A stretch of DNA of 64,000 bases from Bin87 sp034428455. Lineage in GTDB: Bacteria > Chloroflexota > Dehalococcoidia > Lucifugimonadales > UBA3495. Below, in pieces: positions 1 through 8,268 of this stretch (its first letter is position 1; every line of letters begins with the position of its first letter). The stretch is from NCBI GenBank assembly GCA_034428455.1, contig DAOUHZ010000039.1, forward strand, positions 1-64,000, in the 5' to 3' direction. The translations under genes were made by a program, and so were the position numbers. The notes beneath the pieces are model-generated. The model had not been told where the DNA came from. It ran no database searches and was given only the letters and a program-made list of their open reading frames with translations.

Positions 1-556
<556 letters not shown>

Positions 557-615
557 CACGCTAGGAACTTCAAATTCCTAAGACTCGGTTCTTACAGTTC
601 AAATTTCCTATTCAG

Positions 616-627
616 TTTTTAAGGGCA
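616..627 (-). promoter_or_regulatory. boxA-like antitermination element in the 23S leader
   Basis: The minus strand reads TGCCCTTAAAAA inside the transcribed leader, about 60 bases before the 23S 5' end. It resembles the rRNA boxA consensus TGCTCTTTAACA that recruits NusB/S10. The adjoining AAAACTGAATAG string also resembles the end of many 16S-23S spacers. The match is short and imperfect, so the assignment is tentative. Confidence 0.4.
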
Positions 628-713
628 CCAACCGGATGTCGCCTCTACAGCGTTTCCGCCGGTGGCCGGGAACCCTCGCTGGAAGGCCCCCGCATCTCGG
701 TCAGTGGGCAAAC

Positions 714-742
714 ACTATAGCCTGTGCTATTCCAATCGTCAA
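714..742 (-). promoter_or_regulatory. Sigma70-type promoter of the 23S rRNA gene
   Basis: On the minus strand there is a -35 TTGACG (742-737), a 17-base spacer and a -10 TATAGT (719-714). This is close to the housekeeping consensus and ideally spaced. Transcription should start near 707, giving a leader of about 150 bases before mature 23S. Its position directly upstream of the rRNA gene, and the absence of 16S, make it the likely dedicated 23S promoter. Confidence 0.8.
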
Positions 743-773
743 GGGCAAAGGCGCGCTTTTTCGTAGAGGACTC

Positions 774-800
774 TGGATTCCGGCTTCCGCCGGAATGACG
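774..800. repeat. Short palindromic intergenic repeat (REP-like), copy 1
   Basis: ATTCCGGC and GCCGGAAT form a perfect 8-base stem around TTCC at 777-796, followed by GACGG. A degenerate partial copy (GGCGGAATGACGG) follows at once. The same design, with CCCGC/GCGGG arms and the AATGACG tail, recurs at 22521-22546, so it is an interspersed repeat family rather than a gene-specific terminator. Confidence 0.6.
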
Positions 801-828
801 GAATAGGGCGGAATGACGGAAAGGGCGA

Positions 829-1680
829 TTAGCGCCCCACGAAGGGAGGCATCCCCCGGTTCTTGTCCAGGAACCACTGCACCGCGATCTTGTGGTCTTC
901 GGTGCGACGGACGTGTTCCTGGGCCGCGGACGCCAACTCCAGCGCCTCGTGGAAAGTGAGATCCATGCTCTCGTGCACCAGGTACTTGGTCAGCGAATGG
1001 GCGACGGTTGGGCCTTTGGCGATCCGGGTAGCCAGTTCCATGGACCCTTCCATCAGCTGGTCGTCGGGGAAGCACTTGCTGGCCAGGCCGATGCGCACGG
1101 CGTCCTCGCCGCCCATCCAGTCCCCGGTGTACTGAAGCAGCAGGGTGTTGCTCACGCCGATCAGCTTGGGCAACTGCCAGCAACTGCCGTCGCCGGGTAT
1201 CAGGCCGTTGAGCACAAAACGCTCGGACAGGCGCCCACTGTCACCGACGACGCGGATGTCGCAGGACAGCGCGAGACCGCAGCCGACCCCGGCCGCCGGG
1301 CCATTGACCACCGCGATGGACGGTTTCTGCAAGTCATGGATACGGAGCGGCACGAAGTTGACCCGGGGGCCGCTCTCCGGGTTTCGCTGGCGACCCTTCA
1401 TGTACTCCATCTTGCCCCAGGTCAGGGGTTCCGGCTCTGCCTGCCCTTCGCGCTCCTCGATGCGCTGGCGGAAACCGCGCACGTTGGCCCCGGAGCAGAA
1501 GGACGGTTCCGTGCCGGTGAGCAGCAGCACGCGCTCTTCCGGGTTGTTTTCGAACTCGTCCAGCCGCTCGAACATCTCGGCGGCCATGTCCGGACCCAAC
1601 GCGTTGCGCGTGGGCGGGTCGTGCATGGTCATCACCAGCACGCCGTCCACGACTTCGGTCTTGATGAACTCGTAAGCCAT
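829..1680 (-). CDS. Enoyl-CoA hydratase/isomerase (crotonase) family protein
   Basis: A 283-residue crotonase-fold protein. The N-terminal beta strand VVDGVLVMTMHDP, the first oxyanion-hole segment FCSGANVRGF and the second, NGPAAGVGCGLALSCDIRV, are all clear. The family acts on acyl-CoA thioesters (hydration, isomerisation, dehalogenation or C-C bond changes). By eye-alignment around LIPGDG, neither hydratase glutamate (E144 and E164 of the rat enzyme) is present; an aspartate sits in PGDG instead, so simple enoyl-CoA hydration is doubtful. A GTGAGGCG ribosome site precedes the ATG, with a GCCCCGG/CCGGGGC hairpin in the leader. It is divergent from the MOSC gene. Confidence 0.85.
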   Translation of the reverse strand: MAYEFIKTEVVDGVLVMTMHDPPTRNALGPDMAAEMFERLDEFENNPEERVLLLTGTEPSFCSGANVRGFRQRIEEREGQAEPEPLTWGKMEYMKGRQRNPESGPRVNFVPLRIHDLQKPSIAVVNGPAAGVGCGLALSCDIRVVGDSGRLSERFVLNGLIPGDGSCWQLPKLIGVSNTLLLQYTGDWMGGEDAVRIGLASKCFPDDQLMEGSMELATRIAKGPTVAHSLTKYLVHESMDLTFHEALELASAAQEHVRRTEDHKIAVQWFLDKNRGMPPFVGR

Positions 1681-1733
1681 ATCAAACGCCTCACTGTGCC
1701 CCGGAAAACGCCGGGGCGAACGGATTGACGTGC

Positions 1734-1800
1734 ATTCTACCCAATGGTTCGGACATGCGGCAAAACGCGGTTTGCCAACCGGCCGGGCATATCCTAAAAT
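1734..1800. promoter_or_regulatory. Divergent promoters with an 18-base dyad over both -35 elements
   Basis: Rightward: TTGCCA (1772-1777), 17 bases, TAAAAT (1795-1800), toward the MOSC gene. Leftward on the minus strand: TTGCCG (1763-1758), 18 bases, TAGAAT (1739-1734), toward the crotonase. Between and over the two -35 boxes lies GGCAAAnCGCGnTTTGCC (1759-1776), symmetric at 16 of 18 positions. A repressor bound here would cover both promoters. The geometry is read directly; the regulator is unknown. Confidence 0.5.
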
Positions 1801-1862
1801 CCGGTTTGTTCGCCATCCGCAGATACGAGGCCGGGCCCGGCCAGATAACGAGGAGCCATGCC

Positions 1863-2300
1863 ATGCAATCCGGCACCATAGTCAACCTGCACATCGCCCG
1901 CGTGAAGGGCACCCCATCGGACCCGGTGGAAGAGGCACGGGCCATTTCTGCCGAAGGGATTGAGGGTGACCGAAGCCGAAACCCGCGCAACCTCCGGCAA
2001 GTCCTGGTCATGGACAAGGAAACGCTCGATCATTACGGACTGGAACCGGGCCAGATAAAAGAAAACATCACCGTTACCGGCATGGACCTTTCGGAAGCCC
2101 ACCAGGGTCACGTCTTTTTCATCGGCGACCAGGATAACCATGTCACCTTGGAGGTTACCGGCGACTGCGAGCCGTGCCAGAAGATGGACGCTCTCATACC
2201 GGGCTTGCGGGAGGAAATTTTCGGCAAGCGGGGCATTCTGACCGTCGTGCTGCAAGGCGGGGATATCAAGGTCGGAGACTCCATCCGATTGGAACCGTAA
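1863..2300 (+). CDS. MOSC domain-containing protein
   Basis: A 145-residue single-domain MOSC protein, the fold at the C-terminus of molybdenum cofactor sulfurases and in YiiM-type proteins, which handle sulfur or N-hydroxylated compounds through molybdenum cofactor. Visible hallmarks are GIEGDRSRNPRNLRQVL near the start, the GQIKENITVTG strand, and EVTGDCEPCQKMD carrying Cys102 and Cys105, one of which should be the conserved MOSC cysteine. AGGAG (1851-1855) lies 7 bases before ATG 1863, deciding the start against longer in-frame options. No cofactor synthesis genes are adjacent, although a Mo-dependent sulfite-oxidase-like enzyme is encoded at about 61 kb. Confidence 0.85.
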   Translation: MQSGTIVNLHIARVKGTPSDPVEEARAISAEGIEGDRSRNPRNLRQVLVMDKETLDHYGLEPGQIKENITVTGMDLSEAHQGHVFFIGDQDNHVTLEVTGDCEPCQKMDALIPGLREEIFGKRGILTVVLQGGDIKVGDSIRLEP

Positions 2301-2327
2301 GCTGCGTTCCCAATCAGGGAACGCGGC
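2301..2327 (+). terminator. Hairpin after the MOSC gene
   Basis: GCGTTCCC (2304-2311) pairs perfectly with GGGAACGC (2317-2324) around the loop AATCA, one base beyond the stop codon region. There is no T-run afterwards, so it may stall or protect the 3' end rather than act as a full intrinsic terminator. Confidence 0.45.
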
Positions 2328-2491
2328 GCTCATAACCAGGATTTTCTCCCGGCATCGGGAGCAGGCTCACCTATGCCATTGCGATTGGCGTTTGGCGGTG
2401 GCCCAGAATTTTAGATTTCGAGCTGCACTCGATAAACAGCAGCGCATGGTTGTAAAGCGGCGAGCTTGGCGCTCAAGAACGGAGCATAAAG

Positions 2492-3880
2492 ATGCGATTG
2501 ATATCTGCCCTACCGAATTCGAGATACCGTCTCATAGCGATTGCAGCGGCCCTCATCCTGCCTGCGCTGGCGTTCGTCGCCTGGCCGCACACAGCGCACG
2601 CGTCCGGCGTCGACGGCGAGACGCAGTTCGTATTGAATACGTTTGCGTTCCTGATCTGGGGCGCACTGGTGATGTGGATGTGCGCTGGGTTCACCATGCT
2701 GGAAGCCGGCTCGGTGCGCACCAAGAACGCATCCATGATCTGCCTGAAGAACATCGGCATCTACTCCATTGCCGGGCTGGCCTTCTTCTTCATCGGCTAC
2801 AACCTGATGTACAACAACGTGCAGACGGTCATCGGCACCGTGGTGTGGCCGTTGTACGGCCCGTCAGCCGATGAGATCGCCTTGCTGGGCGGGGACGAAT
2901 CGGCGCTGGCAGCGGTGATTGACAACGGCTATTCGGTAATGTCCGACTGGTTCTTCCAGATGGTGTTTGTGGCCACCACCGCTTCCATTATCTCCGGCGC
3001 GATGGCCGAGCGCGTGAAAATGTGGAGCTTCTTCCTGTTTACCCTGCTGATCACCGCCTTCATCTACCCGATAGTGGGCGCGTGGACGTGGGGCGGAGGC
3101 TGGCTGGCGCAAATGGGATTCCAGGATTTCGCCGGTTCGACCATCGTGCACAGCACCGGAGGCTGGGCGGCACTGGCCGGCATCCTGGTGGTCGGGCCGA
3201 GGCTGGGCAAGTTCCGGGACGACGGGTCGGTTCGCGCTACTCCGCCATCCAACGTGGTGCTGGTAACCCTGGGCGTGTTCATCCTGTGGCTGGGCTGGTT
3301 CGGTTTCAACGGCGGATCGCAGTTGGCGCTGGGAACGGCCGCCGACGCGGTGGCCATGAGTGTCGTGCTGATCAACACCAACCTGGCGGCGGCGGCCGGG
3401 GTGATCACCGCGCTGTCCGTCTCACGTTTGTTCTTCGGGCGGATCGATCTCATGGTGGGGCTTAACGGCGGTCTCGCCGGACTGGTCTCCATCACCGCCG
3501 GGCCGGATTTTGTCACCCACATTTGGGCGGTGCTGATCGGCATCATTGGCTCCCTAATCTGCACGGGCGGCATCAAGTTCCTGGAGATTGTGAAGGTGGA
3601 CGATGTGGTCGGCGCCGTGCCGGTTCACTTGTTCGCCGGCGTCTGGGGAACCATCGCGGTTTGCATCGCGTCCGGCGGTAACATCTTGACGCAGCTGGTC
3701 GGCATACTGTCGATCGGTGCGTTCGTGTTCGGCGTTTCCTGGGTGGTATGGTTCGCCATCTCCAAGACCATCGGGCTGCGCGTAACGGAAAGCACCGAGC
3801 GCATCGGGCAGGACGCCGCCGAGCTTGGCATGGAGTCCTACCCCGAATTCGTGCTCATGCCGGAGATGGACGACGACTAA
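2492..3880 (+). CDS. amt: Ammonium transporter (Amt family) with signal peptide
   Basis: A 462-residue integral membrane ammonium channel of the usual Amt length plus a cleavable N-terminal signal (cleavage likely after AHA, residue 37). The twin pore histidines are His220 (STIVHSTGG) and His379 (VPVHLFAG), and the Phe-gate phenylalanine precedes the ISGAMAERV helix, as in AmtB. About eleven membrane helices follow the signal. GGAG at 2481 lies 7 bases before the ATG. No glnK/glnB PII gene is next to it, which is unusual for amt. A strong terminator follows at 3939, so it is probably a single-gene transcript. Confidence 0.96.
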   Translation: MRLISALPNSRYRLIAIAAALILPALAFVAWPHTAHASGVDGETQFVLNTFAFLIWGALVMWMCAGFTMLEAGSVRTKNASMICLKNIGIYSIAGLAFFFIGYNLMYNNVQTVIGTVVWPLYGPSADEIALLGGDESALAAVIDNGYSVMSDWFFQMVFVATTASIISGAMAERVKMWSFFLFTLLITAFIYPIVGAWTWGGGWLAQMGFQDFAGSTIVHSTGGWAALAGILVVGPRLGKFRDDGSVRATPPSNVVLVTLGVFILWLGWFGFNGGSQLALGTAADAVAMSVVLINTNLAAAAGVITALSVSRLFFGRIDLMVGLNGGLAGLVSITAGPDFVTHIWAVLIGIIGSLICTGGIKFLEIVKVDDVVGAVPVHLFAGVWGTIAVCIASGGNILTQLVGILSIGAFVFGVSWVVWFAISKTIGLRVTESTERIGQDAAELGMESYPEFVLMPEMDDD

Positions 3881-3938
3881 TCATCGCTACGGCCACCGGC
3901 GTGACCCCGGGTCTACCCGGTTAGCGCGGCAAAATGGG

Positions 3939-3967
3939 AACGGGGAGGCCGCGCGGTCTCCCCGTTT
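3939..3967 (+). terminator. Intrinsic terminator of amt
   Basis: AACGGGGAG (from 3939) pairs with CTCCCCGTT (to 3966) around a GC-rich loop, followed by TTTCAATT. The stem is nine perfect base pairs. Position 60 bases after the amt stop fits an intrinsic terminator. Confidence 0.75.
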
Positions 3968-3998
3968 CAATTGAACGCACTCCGAGATGGCGTTGTCG

Positions 3999-4447
3999 TC
4001 ACTGATTCCCCGGAAACAGACGCTCTACAAATGCGCTGGTGGTTGCGAAGAAAGCCGCTATTGTCGCCGCAACTACGGTCCCCTCCAAGGTATCGGTTGT
4101 CTGCCACGCAACCACCGCTATCACGGCTGAGGCGAGGAAACCCGCAAAGCAGGCACCATGCAGCACCCAGACTATTTTCTGCCAGACTACGACAATCCCC
4201 GCCCGATGCGACCTTCCGGCCAGAGCTCGGCGCAGCCCATCATTCCGATGCCGCCAACGAGGCCGACCGAACCCAACAACAGGCCCAATCCTGTACACGC
4301 CATGAACCAGTTGCATTGCATTTTCACCGCCGGAAACTGCACCAGCAGGGCCGGACAATCTGAAAAGCTATCACCCATCAGGCCTACGATAAGCAGCGTC
4401 ATGCCCAGCATGAACGCCAAGCCAAACCCTATCAGAGTTGCCACCAT
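3999..4447 (-). pseudogene. Small four-helix membrane protein split by a one-base frameshift
   Basis: Two overlapping minus-strand frames each encode two hydrophobic helices. The first (4447 to 4187, 86 codons) starts MVATLIGFGLAFMLG and stops just after GRIGRG. The second continues from IVVVWQKIVWVLHG to a stop at 3999. Adding one G to the GGGG run (plus-strand CCCC at 4197-4200) joins them into one protein of about 149 residues with four membrane helices and no loss. I therefore read it as one gene with a single-base deletion, or a sequencing or assembly error. The family is not recognised. Nothing else is seen in 3968-4607. Confidence 0.55.
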
Positions 4448-4607
4448 TTCGCACCGCCTGGGTCAGGACCACTCCGCTGTAACTATTCGAACACAGGGAT
4501 GCACGCTGTCCCTCCACCATTGTAAACGGCGGAACAACTTCCAGAGTCCTCCCGCCGTAAATCCTGGTGAGAACCGTTCAGAACCGAAACCGGTCGCTTG
4601 GAGCTGA

Positions 4608-5975
4608 CTACTTCACCAGCGTGCCCCGGATAGCCTCACCCACGTCGCCCACCTGGGTCACGTCCTGCCACTGGCGGACGGCGTCGTCGACGCGATCTTC
4701 GGGCAGGACCAGCCCAACGTTGTCACGGAACTTGCCGGCGATGTTGTCCATGCCCCAGGGGTTGGCCTGGCTGCCCAGGATCTGGCCGCGCGGTGTCTCG
4801 TGTTCGATCACGCGCCCGTCCTTGAGGGTCACGCGGATGGGCACCCCCTTGGACACGGTGCCGCCGCCCCGCTCGAACTTGGACTGAACCCTGATGCGCA
4901 CTCGCTCCATCATGTCAACGACGTCGGCATCAGCCACCTTTTCGTCGGTGAAGGTGTCGATCCCGATCTGGCCATCGACCAGAGCAGCGGCCATGTTGTA
5001 CTTGGCGCTGAACTTGCCCTTCAGGTCGGTCTCCGGCTCCTCGTAGAGCATCACCGTCGACGCGTAGGACTGCACGATCTCAGCGTTGGCCACGTCTTCG
5101 TAGCCGAATTCGTACTCGCGCATGAGGCCAAAGACGCTGTCCAGCATGGCGTGGTTGCCGCCGCAGGACGGGTATTTCTTGATCATCAGCGCGTCCTGCA
5201 CCCGGAAGGGCTTGCCCAGCTTGTCGGCGGCTTCCTCAAGGTTCGTGTGCTCGTCGCCGATGACGGTTGCGGTGAAACCCACCGGGTGCTCCAGGATCTG
5301 GTCGCCGGCGGTGAACCCGCGTTGCGCCAGCTGGGCGGCCATGACGCCGTCGCGGCAGGTCATTCCGGCGTGCAGTGGCTTGGTCATGGTGCCAAAGTTG
5401 TGAATCACGCCGCCGGCCATGGAACCAGCCATGCCCAGGGCCATGGTGGTCTGCCCCTCATCCAGCTTGAGCAACTTGGCGCAGGCCGCCGCCGCCGCTA
5501 GGCGACCCAGAATGGCCGTGCTGTGGAACCCCCGGTGCATCTGCTGGGTGTGGTAGTGCGTGGCGTAGTCGACGGCAAGCCCGACCTCGCAACCCACCAC
5601 GTAGGCTTCCATCAGGTCGCGGCCGGTGGCGCCGATAGTCTCGCCCAGGGCCAGCAGTGCGGGGAAGATGGCAACCGTGGGGTGCCCGAAACCGCCGAAG
5701 TCGTCGTAGTCCAGGGCGTGCCCCATGGTGCCGTTTACCAGGGCGGCGTTCACCGCGGAGGTGCGCTCGCCGGTGGCGAGGATGGTGGCCTCTTCATTGC
5801 CGCCGAGGTCGCCGGCGTAGTTGCGGATGATGTCGCCCACCTTCTGCGTAGAGCCGGCCAGGATGACCCCAACCAGGTCGAAGCAGGACTCGTTGGCGAC
5901 CCGGATAGCGTCTGGCGGGATGTCCTCATACGTCGTTTCCACGATCCACTTTGCCACCATTTCAGTTGCGCCCAT
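4608..5975 (-). CDS. MmgE/PrpD family protein
   Basis: A 455-residue protein of the MmgE/PrpD family, which includes 2-methylcitrate dehydratase (PrpD), cis-aconitate decarboxylase and many uncharacterised dehydratases. Typical features are the helical start with IRVANESCFDLVGVILAGS, the NGTMGHALDYDD block, HPTVAIFPALLALGE, the KPLHAGMTCRDGVMAAQLA strand and KKYPSCGGNHAMLD. No prpB or prpC gene is next to it, so a methylcitrate role is not supported by context and the substrate is open. GGGAGG lies 9 bases before the ATG. A TATAAT -10-like box on the minus strand (6038-6033) could serve it. Confidence 0.9.
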   Translation of the reverse strand: MGATEMVAKWIVETTYEDIPPDAIRVANESCFDLVGVILAGSTQKVGDIIRNYAGDLGGNEEATILATGERTSAVNAALVNGTMGHALDYDDFGGFGHPTVAIFPALLALGETIGATGRDLMEAYVVGCEVGLAVDYATHYHTQQMHRGFHSTAILGRLAAAAACAKLLKLDEGQTTMALGMAGSMAGGVIHNFGTMTKPLHAGMTCRDGVMAAQLAQRGFTAGDQILEHPVGFTATVIGDEHTNLEEAADKLGKPFRVQDALMIKKYPSCGGNHAMLDSVFGLMREYEFGYEDVANAEIVQSYASTVMLYEEPETDLKGKFSAKYNMAAALVDGQIGIDTFTDEKVADADVVDMMERVRIRVQSKFERGGGTVSKGVPIRVTLKDGRVIEHETPRGQILGSQANPWGMDNIAGKFRDNVGLVLPEDRVDDAVRQWQDVTQVGDVGEAIRGTLVK

Positions 5976-6053
5976 GGTGCGAAACCTCCCGATTCTGTTC
6001 TTGATTTGCGTCGAAAAACACTCAGCAGCGCGATTATATCATCGGCGGTTCGG

Positions 6054-6082
6054 TTGCCCGGTTTCCGGGGGTCTGCTAGACT
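6054..6082 (+). promoter_or_regulatory. Possible promoter for the NIPSNAP gene
   Basis: TTGCCC (6054-6059), 17 bases, TAGACT (6077-6082). Four of six positions match in each box and spacing is ideal. It lies about 70 bases before the NIPSNAP start in the divergent region shared with MmgE/PrpD. Confidence 0.4.
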
Positions 6083-6151
6083 TTCCCCGCGCCACGGCCA
6101 AGTTGTGCGCGCGCGTATAACCCATCCCCCGCATTTCAGGAGCCACGGCTG

Positions 6152-6769
6152 ATGATTTACGAAGTCCGCACCTACGACCTGAAGCCCGGCGGCGTGCCCA
6201 TCTTCGAGGATGCTTTCGAGAAAGCGCTGCCCCACCGGGAAAAGTACTCCAAGCTGGCCGCATTCTTCCACACGGAAATCGGCCCCCTGAACCAGGTGAT
6301 CCACATCTGGCCCTACGAGAGCCTGGACGAGCGCAACGAAGTCCGCGCCGCCGCCGGCAAGGACCCCAACTGGCCGCCGGACAGCCAGGGCACTATCCTG
6401 CACATGGAGTCGGAGATCTACTATCCGGCCCCCTTCATGCGACCCATGGGCGGTGGACAGAAACAGGGCAACGTCTACGAGATGCGCATCTACGAGTACC
6501 AGAACGGCGCCATGCCCAAGGTGTTGGACATCTGGTCCGCGGCCATCGAGCATCGCGAAAAGTTCTCGCCTCTGGCCGCCGGCCTGTACAGCGACATCGG
6601 CGGCCTGAACAAGTGGGTCCACATCTGGCCCTACGAGGACCTGGCCCAGCGCGACAAGATCCGCGCCGAGGCCTCCGCCACGCCGCACTGGCCGCCTCCG
6701 ACGCGAGAATTCCTGGTCAACCAAGAGACCAAGGTGCTGGTGCCCGCCAGCTTCTCTCCCCACGCATAG
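6152..6769 (+). CDS. Tandem NIPSNAP family protein
   Basis: A 205-residue protein made of two similar ferredoxin-like NIPSNAP domains. The first begins MIYEVRTYDLKPGG, the second VYEMRIYEYQNGAMPK at about residue 106. Both carry the family's HREK(Y/F) and (V/I)HIWPYE(S/D)L motifs and a (N/H)WPP turn. Bacterial NIPSNAP proteins are dimeric alpha-beta barrel proteins often next to catabolic oxidoreductases; their chemistry is mostly unknown. Here the neighbour is an F420-type oxidoreductase on the same strand, separated by a palindrome. The internal duplication is visible in the sequence. Confidence 0.88.
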   Translation: MIYEVRTYDLKPGGVPIFEDAFEKALPHREKYSKLAAFFHTEIGPLNQVIHIWPYESLDERNEVRAAAGKDPNWPPDSQGTILHMESEIYYPAPFMRPMGGGQKQGNVYEMRIYEYQNGAMPKVLDIWSAAIEHREKFSPLAAGLYSDIGGLNKWVHIWPYEDLAQRDKIRAEASATPHWPPPTREFLVNQETKVLVPASFSPHA

Positions 6770-6796
6770 GGTCGGTTGCAACCGCAAACTTCGGTG

Positions 6797-6829
6797 GGGG
6801 CGAATGCACATTCGCCCCTACGCTATAAT
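6797..6829 (+). repeat. Perfect inverted repeat with downstream TATAAT
   Basis: GGGGCGAATG (6797-6806) and CATTCGCCCC (6809-6818) form a 10-base perfect palindrome with a 2-base centre, followed 5 bases later by TATAAT (6824-6829). No good -35 is present at the right distance; the palindrome lies there instead. It could terminate the NIPSNAP transcript, be an operator for the next gene, or be an interspersed repeat. Confidence 0.5.
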
Positions 6830-6878
6830 GGACTTGCGGGGAATATTCCCTTCACCTTACTTCTCTGAGGATTGTTTC

Positions 6879-7724
6879 ATGGATATCGGCATCGCAATGT
6901 TCGTCACCCAGTCGTCCATCGACGTTGCGGAGCTGGCCCAGGCCTGCGAGGCGCATGGTTTCGAGTCGTTGTGGGTGCCGGAACATCCGGCGATACCGGC
7001 CGGCCCCAAGACCCCTTGGCCCGGTTCCCCTGACGGCGTAATCCCGCAGATGTATTACGAGTGCGTCGATCCCTTCGTGGCGCTGGGGCGGGCTTCGGCG
7101 GTGACATCAACGCTCAAGCTGGGCACCGGCATCTGCCTGGTGCCGGAACGCAACCCCATACTGTTGGCCAAGGAGATCGCCACCCTGGACTACTTCAGCA
7201 ACGGGCGGTTCCTGTTCGGCATCGGCACCGGCTGGCTGCGCGAGGAGACCGAGCTCTTCGGTATCGATTTCTCGCAGCGGATCGGCTATACCCGCGAGTC
7301 TATCGAAGCCATGAAGGAGCTGTGGACCAAAGAGGCCGGCGAGTTCCACGGCCGGCATATCGATTTCCCGCCGATCTACTCGTCGCCAAAGCCGGTACAA
7401 AAACCACATCCGCCAGTGCTCATCGGGGGCAATGCACCGAACGTGGCGCGCCGGGTCGTGGCCTGGGGCAACGGCTGGATGCCCAATCGCATCTCGCCCG
7501 ATCAGTTGAAGGAGCGCCGCGAGGAGATCGTACGACTGGCCCAGGAAGGCGGCCGCGACCCCGACGAGATCGAAGTGTCGGTGTTCGGACAGCCGGCCGA
7601 CCCGGAAATCCTGAAGGCTTACCAGGAGGCCGGCGCCACCCGCGCCATGGTTTTCGCTGACAGCGCGCCTCGGGACCAGGCCTTGCGCCAAATCGACGAC
7701 TTCGCCAGCAGGCTGCTGGCCTGA
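6879..7724 (+). CDS. LLM-class (probable F420-dependent) oxidoreductase
   Basis: A 281-residue TIM-barrel luciferase-like monooxygenase. Family landmarks are FESLWVPEHPAIP, the LGTGICLVPERNPILLAKEIATLDYFSNGRFLFGIGTGW core (given here only as family landmarks: LGTGICLV, LDYFSNGRF, GIGTGW), PVLIGGNAPNVARRV and GNGWMP. These resemble the Rv2161c-type group that uses deazaflavin F420. GAGG (6867) lies 8 bases before ATG 6879; a more upstream in-frame ATG lacks a ribosome site. Substrate unknown. Cofactor assignment is by family only, since no F420 synthesis gene is in the window. Confidence 0.88.
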   Translation: MDIGIAMFVTQSSIDVAELAQACEAHGFESLWVPEHPAIPAGPKTPWPGSPDGVIPQMYYECVDPFVALGRASAVTSTLKLGTGICLVPERNPILLAKEIATLDYFSNGRFLFGIGTGWLREETELFGIDFSQRIGYTRESIEAMKELWTKEAGEFHGRHIDFPPIYSSPKPVQKPHPPVLIGGNAPNVARRVVAWGNGWMPNRISPDQLKERREEIVRLAQEGGRDPDEIEVSVFGQPADPEILKAYQEAGATRAMVFADSAPRDQALRQIDDFASRLLA

Positions 7725-7767
7725 ACCTCGGCGCATAATCACATACAAACGAGACTGTTCGCCGATA

Positions 7768-8163
7768 ATGCTTCCCGACGACGCCAGCATGCTGTCCCTC
7801 CGGGACGCCAACCAGCGCTTCTATGACGCCTTTGGGTCCCTGGACATGGCCCAGATGGACGCGGTTTGGGAGCAGTCTGACCGGGCGCTCTGCGTGCATC
7901 CCGGCTGGCAGCCGATAGTGGGCTGGCCGGATATCCGGCGATCATGGCAGGGCATTTTCAACGGCGCGGCGTTGATGCACTTCAACATTCATTACGTAAA
8001 CATCGCCCTGGAGGGCAATTGCGGGATTGTCACCTGCATCGAGAGCATCACCAGCGTGGTGGAAGGGCAGGCCCAGGGGTTCGGCGTCTTGGCCACGAAT
8101 ATATTTGTAAGATCTGGCGATGACTGGTTGTGCATCGCCCATCACGCGTCTCCCCGGCTATAG
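7768..8163 (+). CDS. NTF2-like/SnoaL-like protein
   Basis: A 131-residue cone-shaped alpha+beta barrel protein of the nuclear transport factor 2-like superfamily. It has the N-terminal helix LRDANQRFYDAFGSLD, the strand WEQSDRALCVHPGWQPIVGWPDI, which is typical of the SnoaL_3 group, and the final strand DWLCIAHHASP. Members are ketosteroid-isomerase-like enzymes or ligand-binding proteins; no catalytic role can be assigned. No strong ribosome site is visible. ATG 7789 is an alternative start. Confidence 0.75.
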   Translation: MLPDDASMLSLRDANQRFYDAFGSLDMAQMDAVWEQSDRALCVHPGWQPIVGWPDIRRSWQGIFNGAALMHFNIHYVNIALEGNCGIVTCIESITSVVEGQAQGFGVLATNIFVRSGDDWLCIAHHASPRL

Positions 8164-8268
8164 TCCGGCGGCGCGGCCGCATTGAATTTCGGGGCGGAGA
8201 TAGCCGTTCCCGATGACCGATTGGCTCTCACATATTGATCTTCGAGACCCGAAACGAGGGAGCAGTTT

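Noticed and set aside
4475..4500. tRNA-like TTCGAAT on the minus strand
   Set aside because: The T-arm stem does not close (no C at the required place) and no acceptor or anticodon stem can be drawn.
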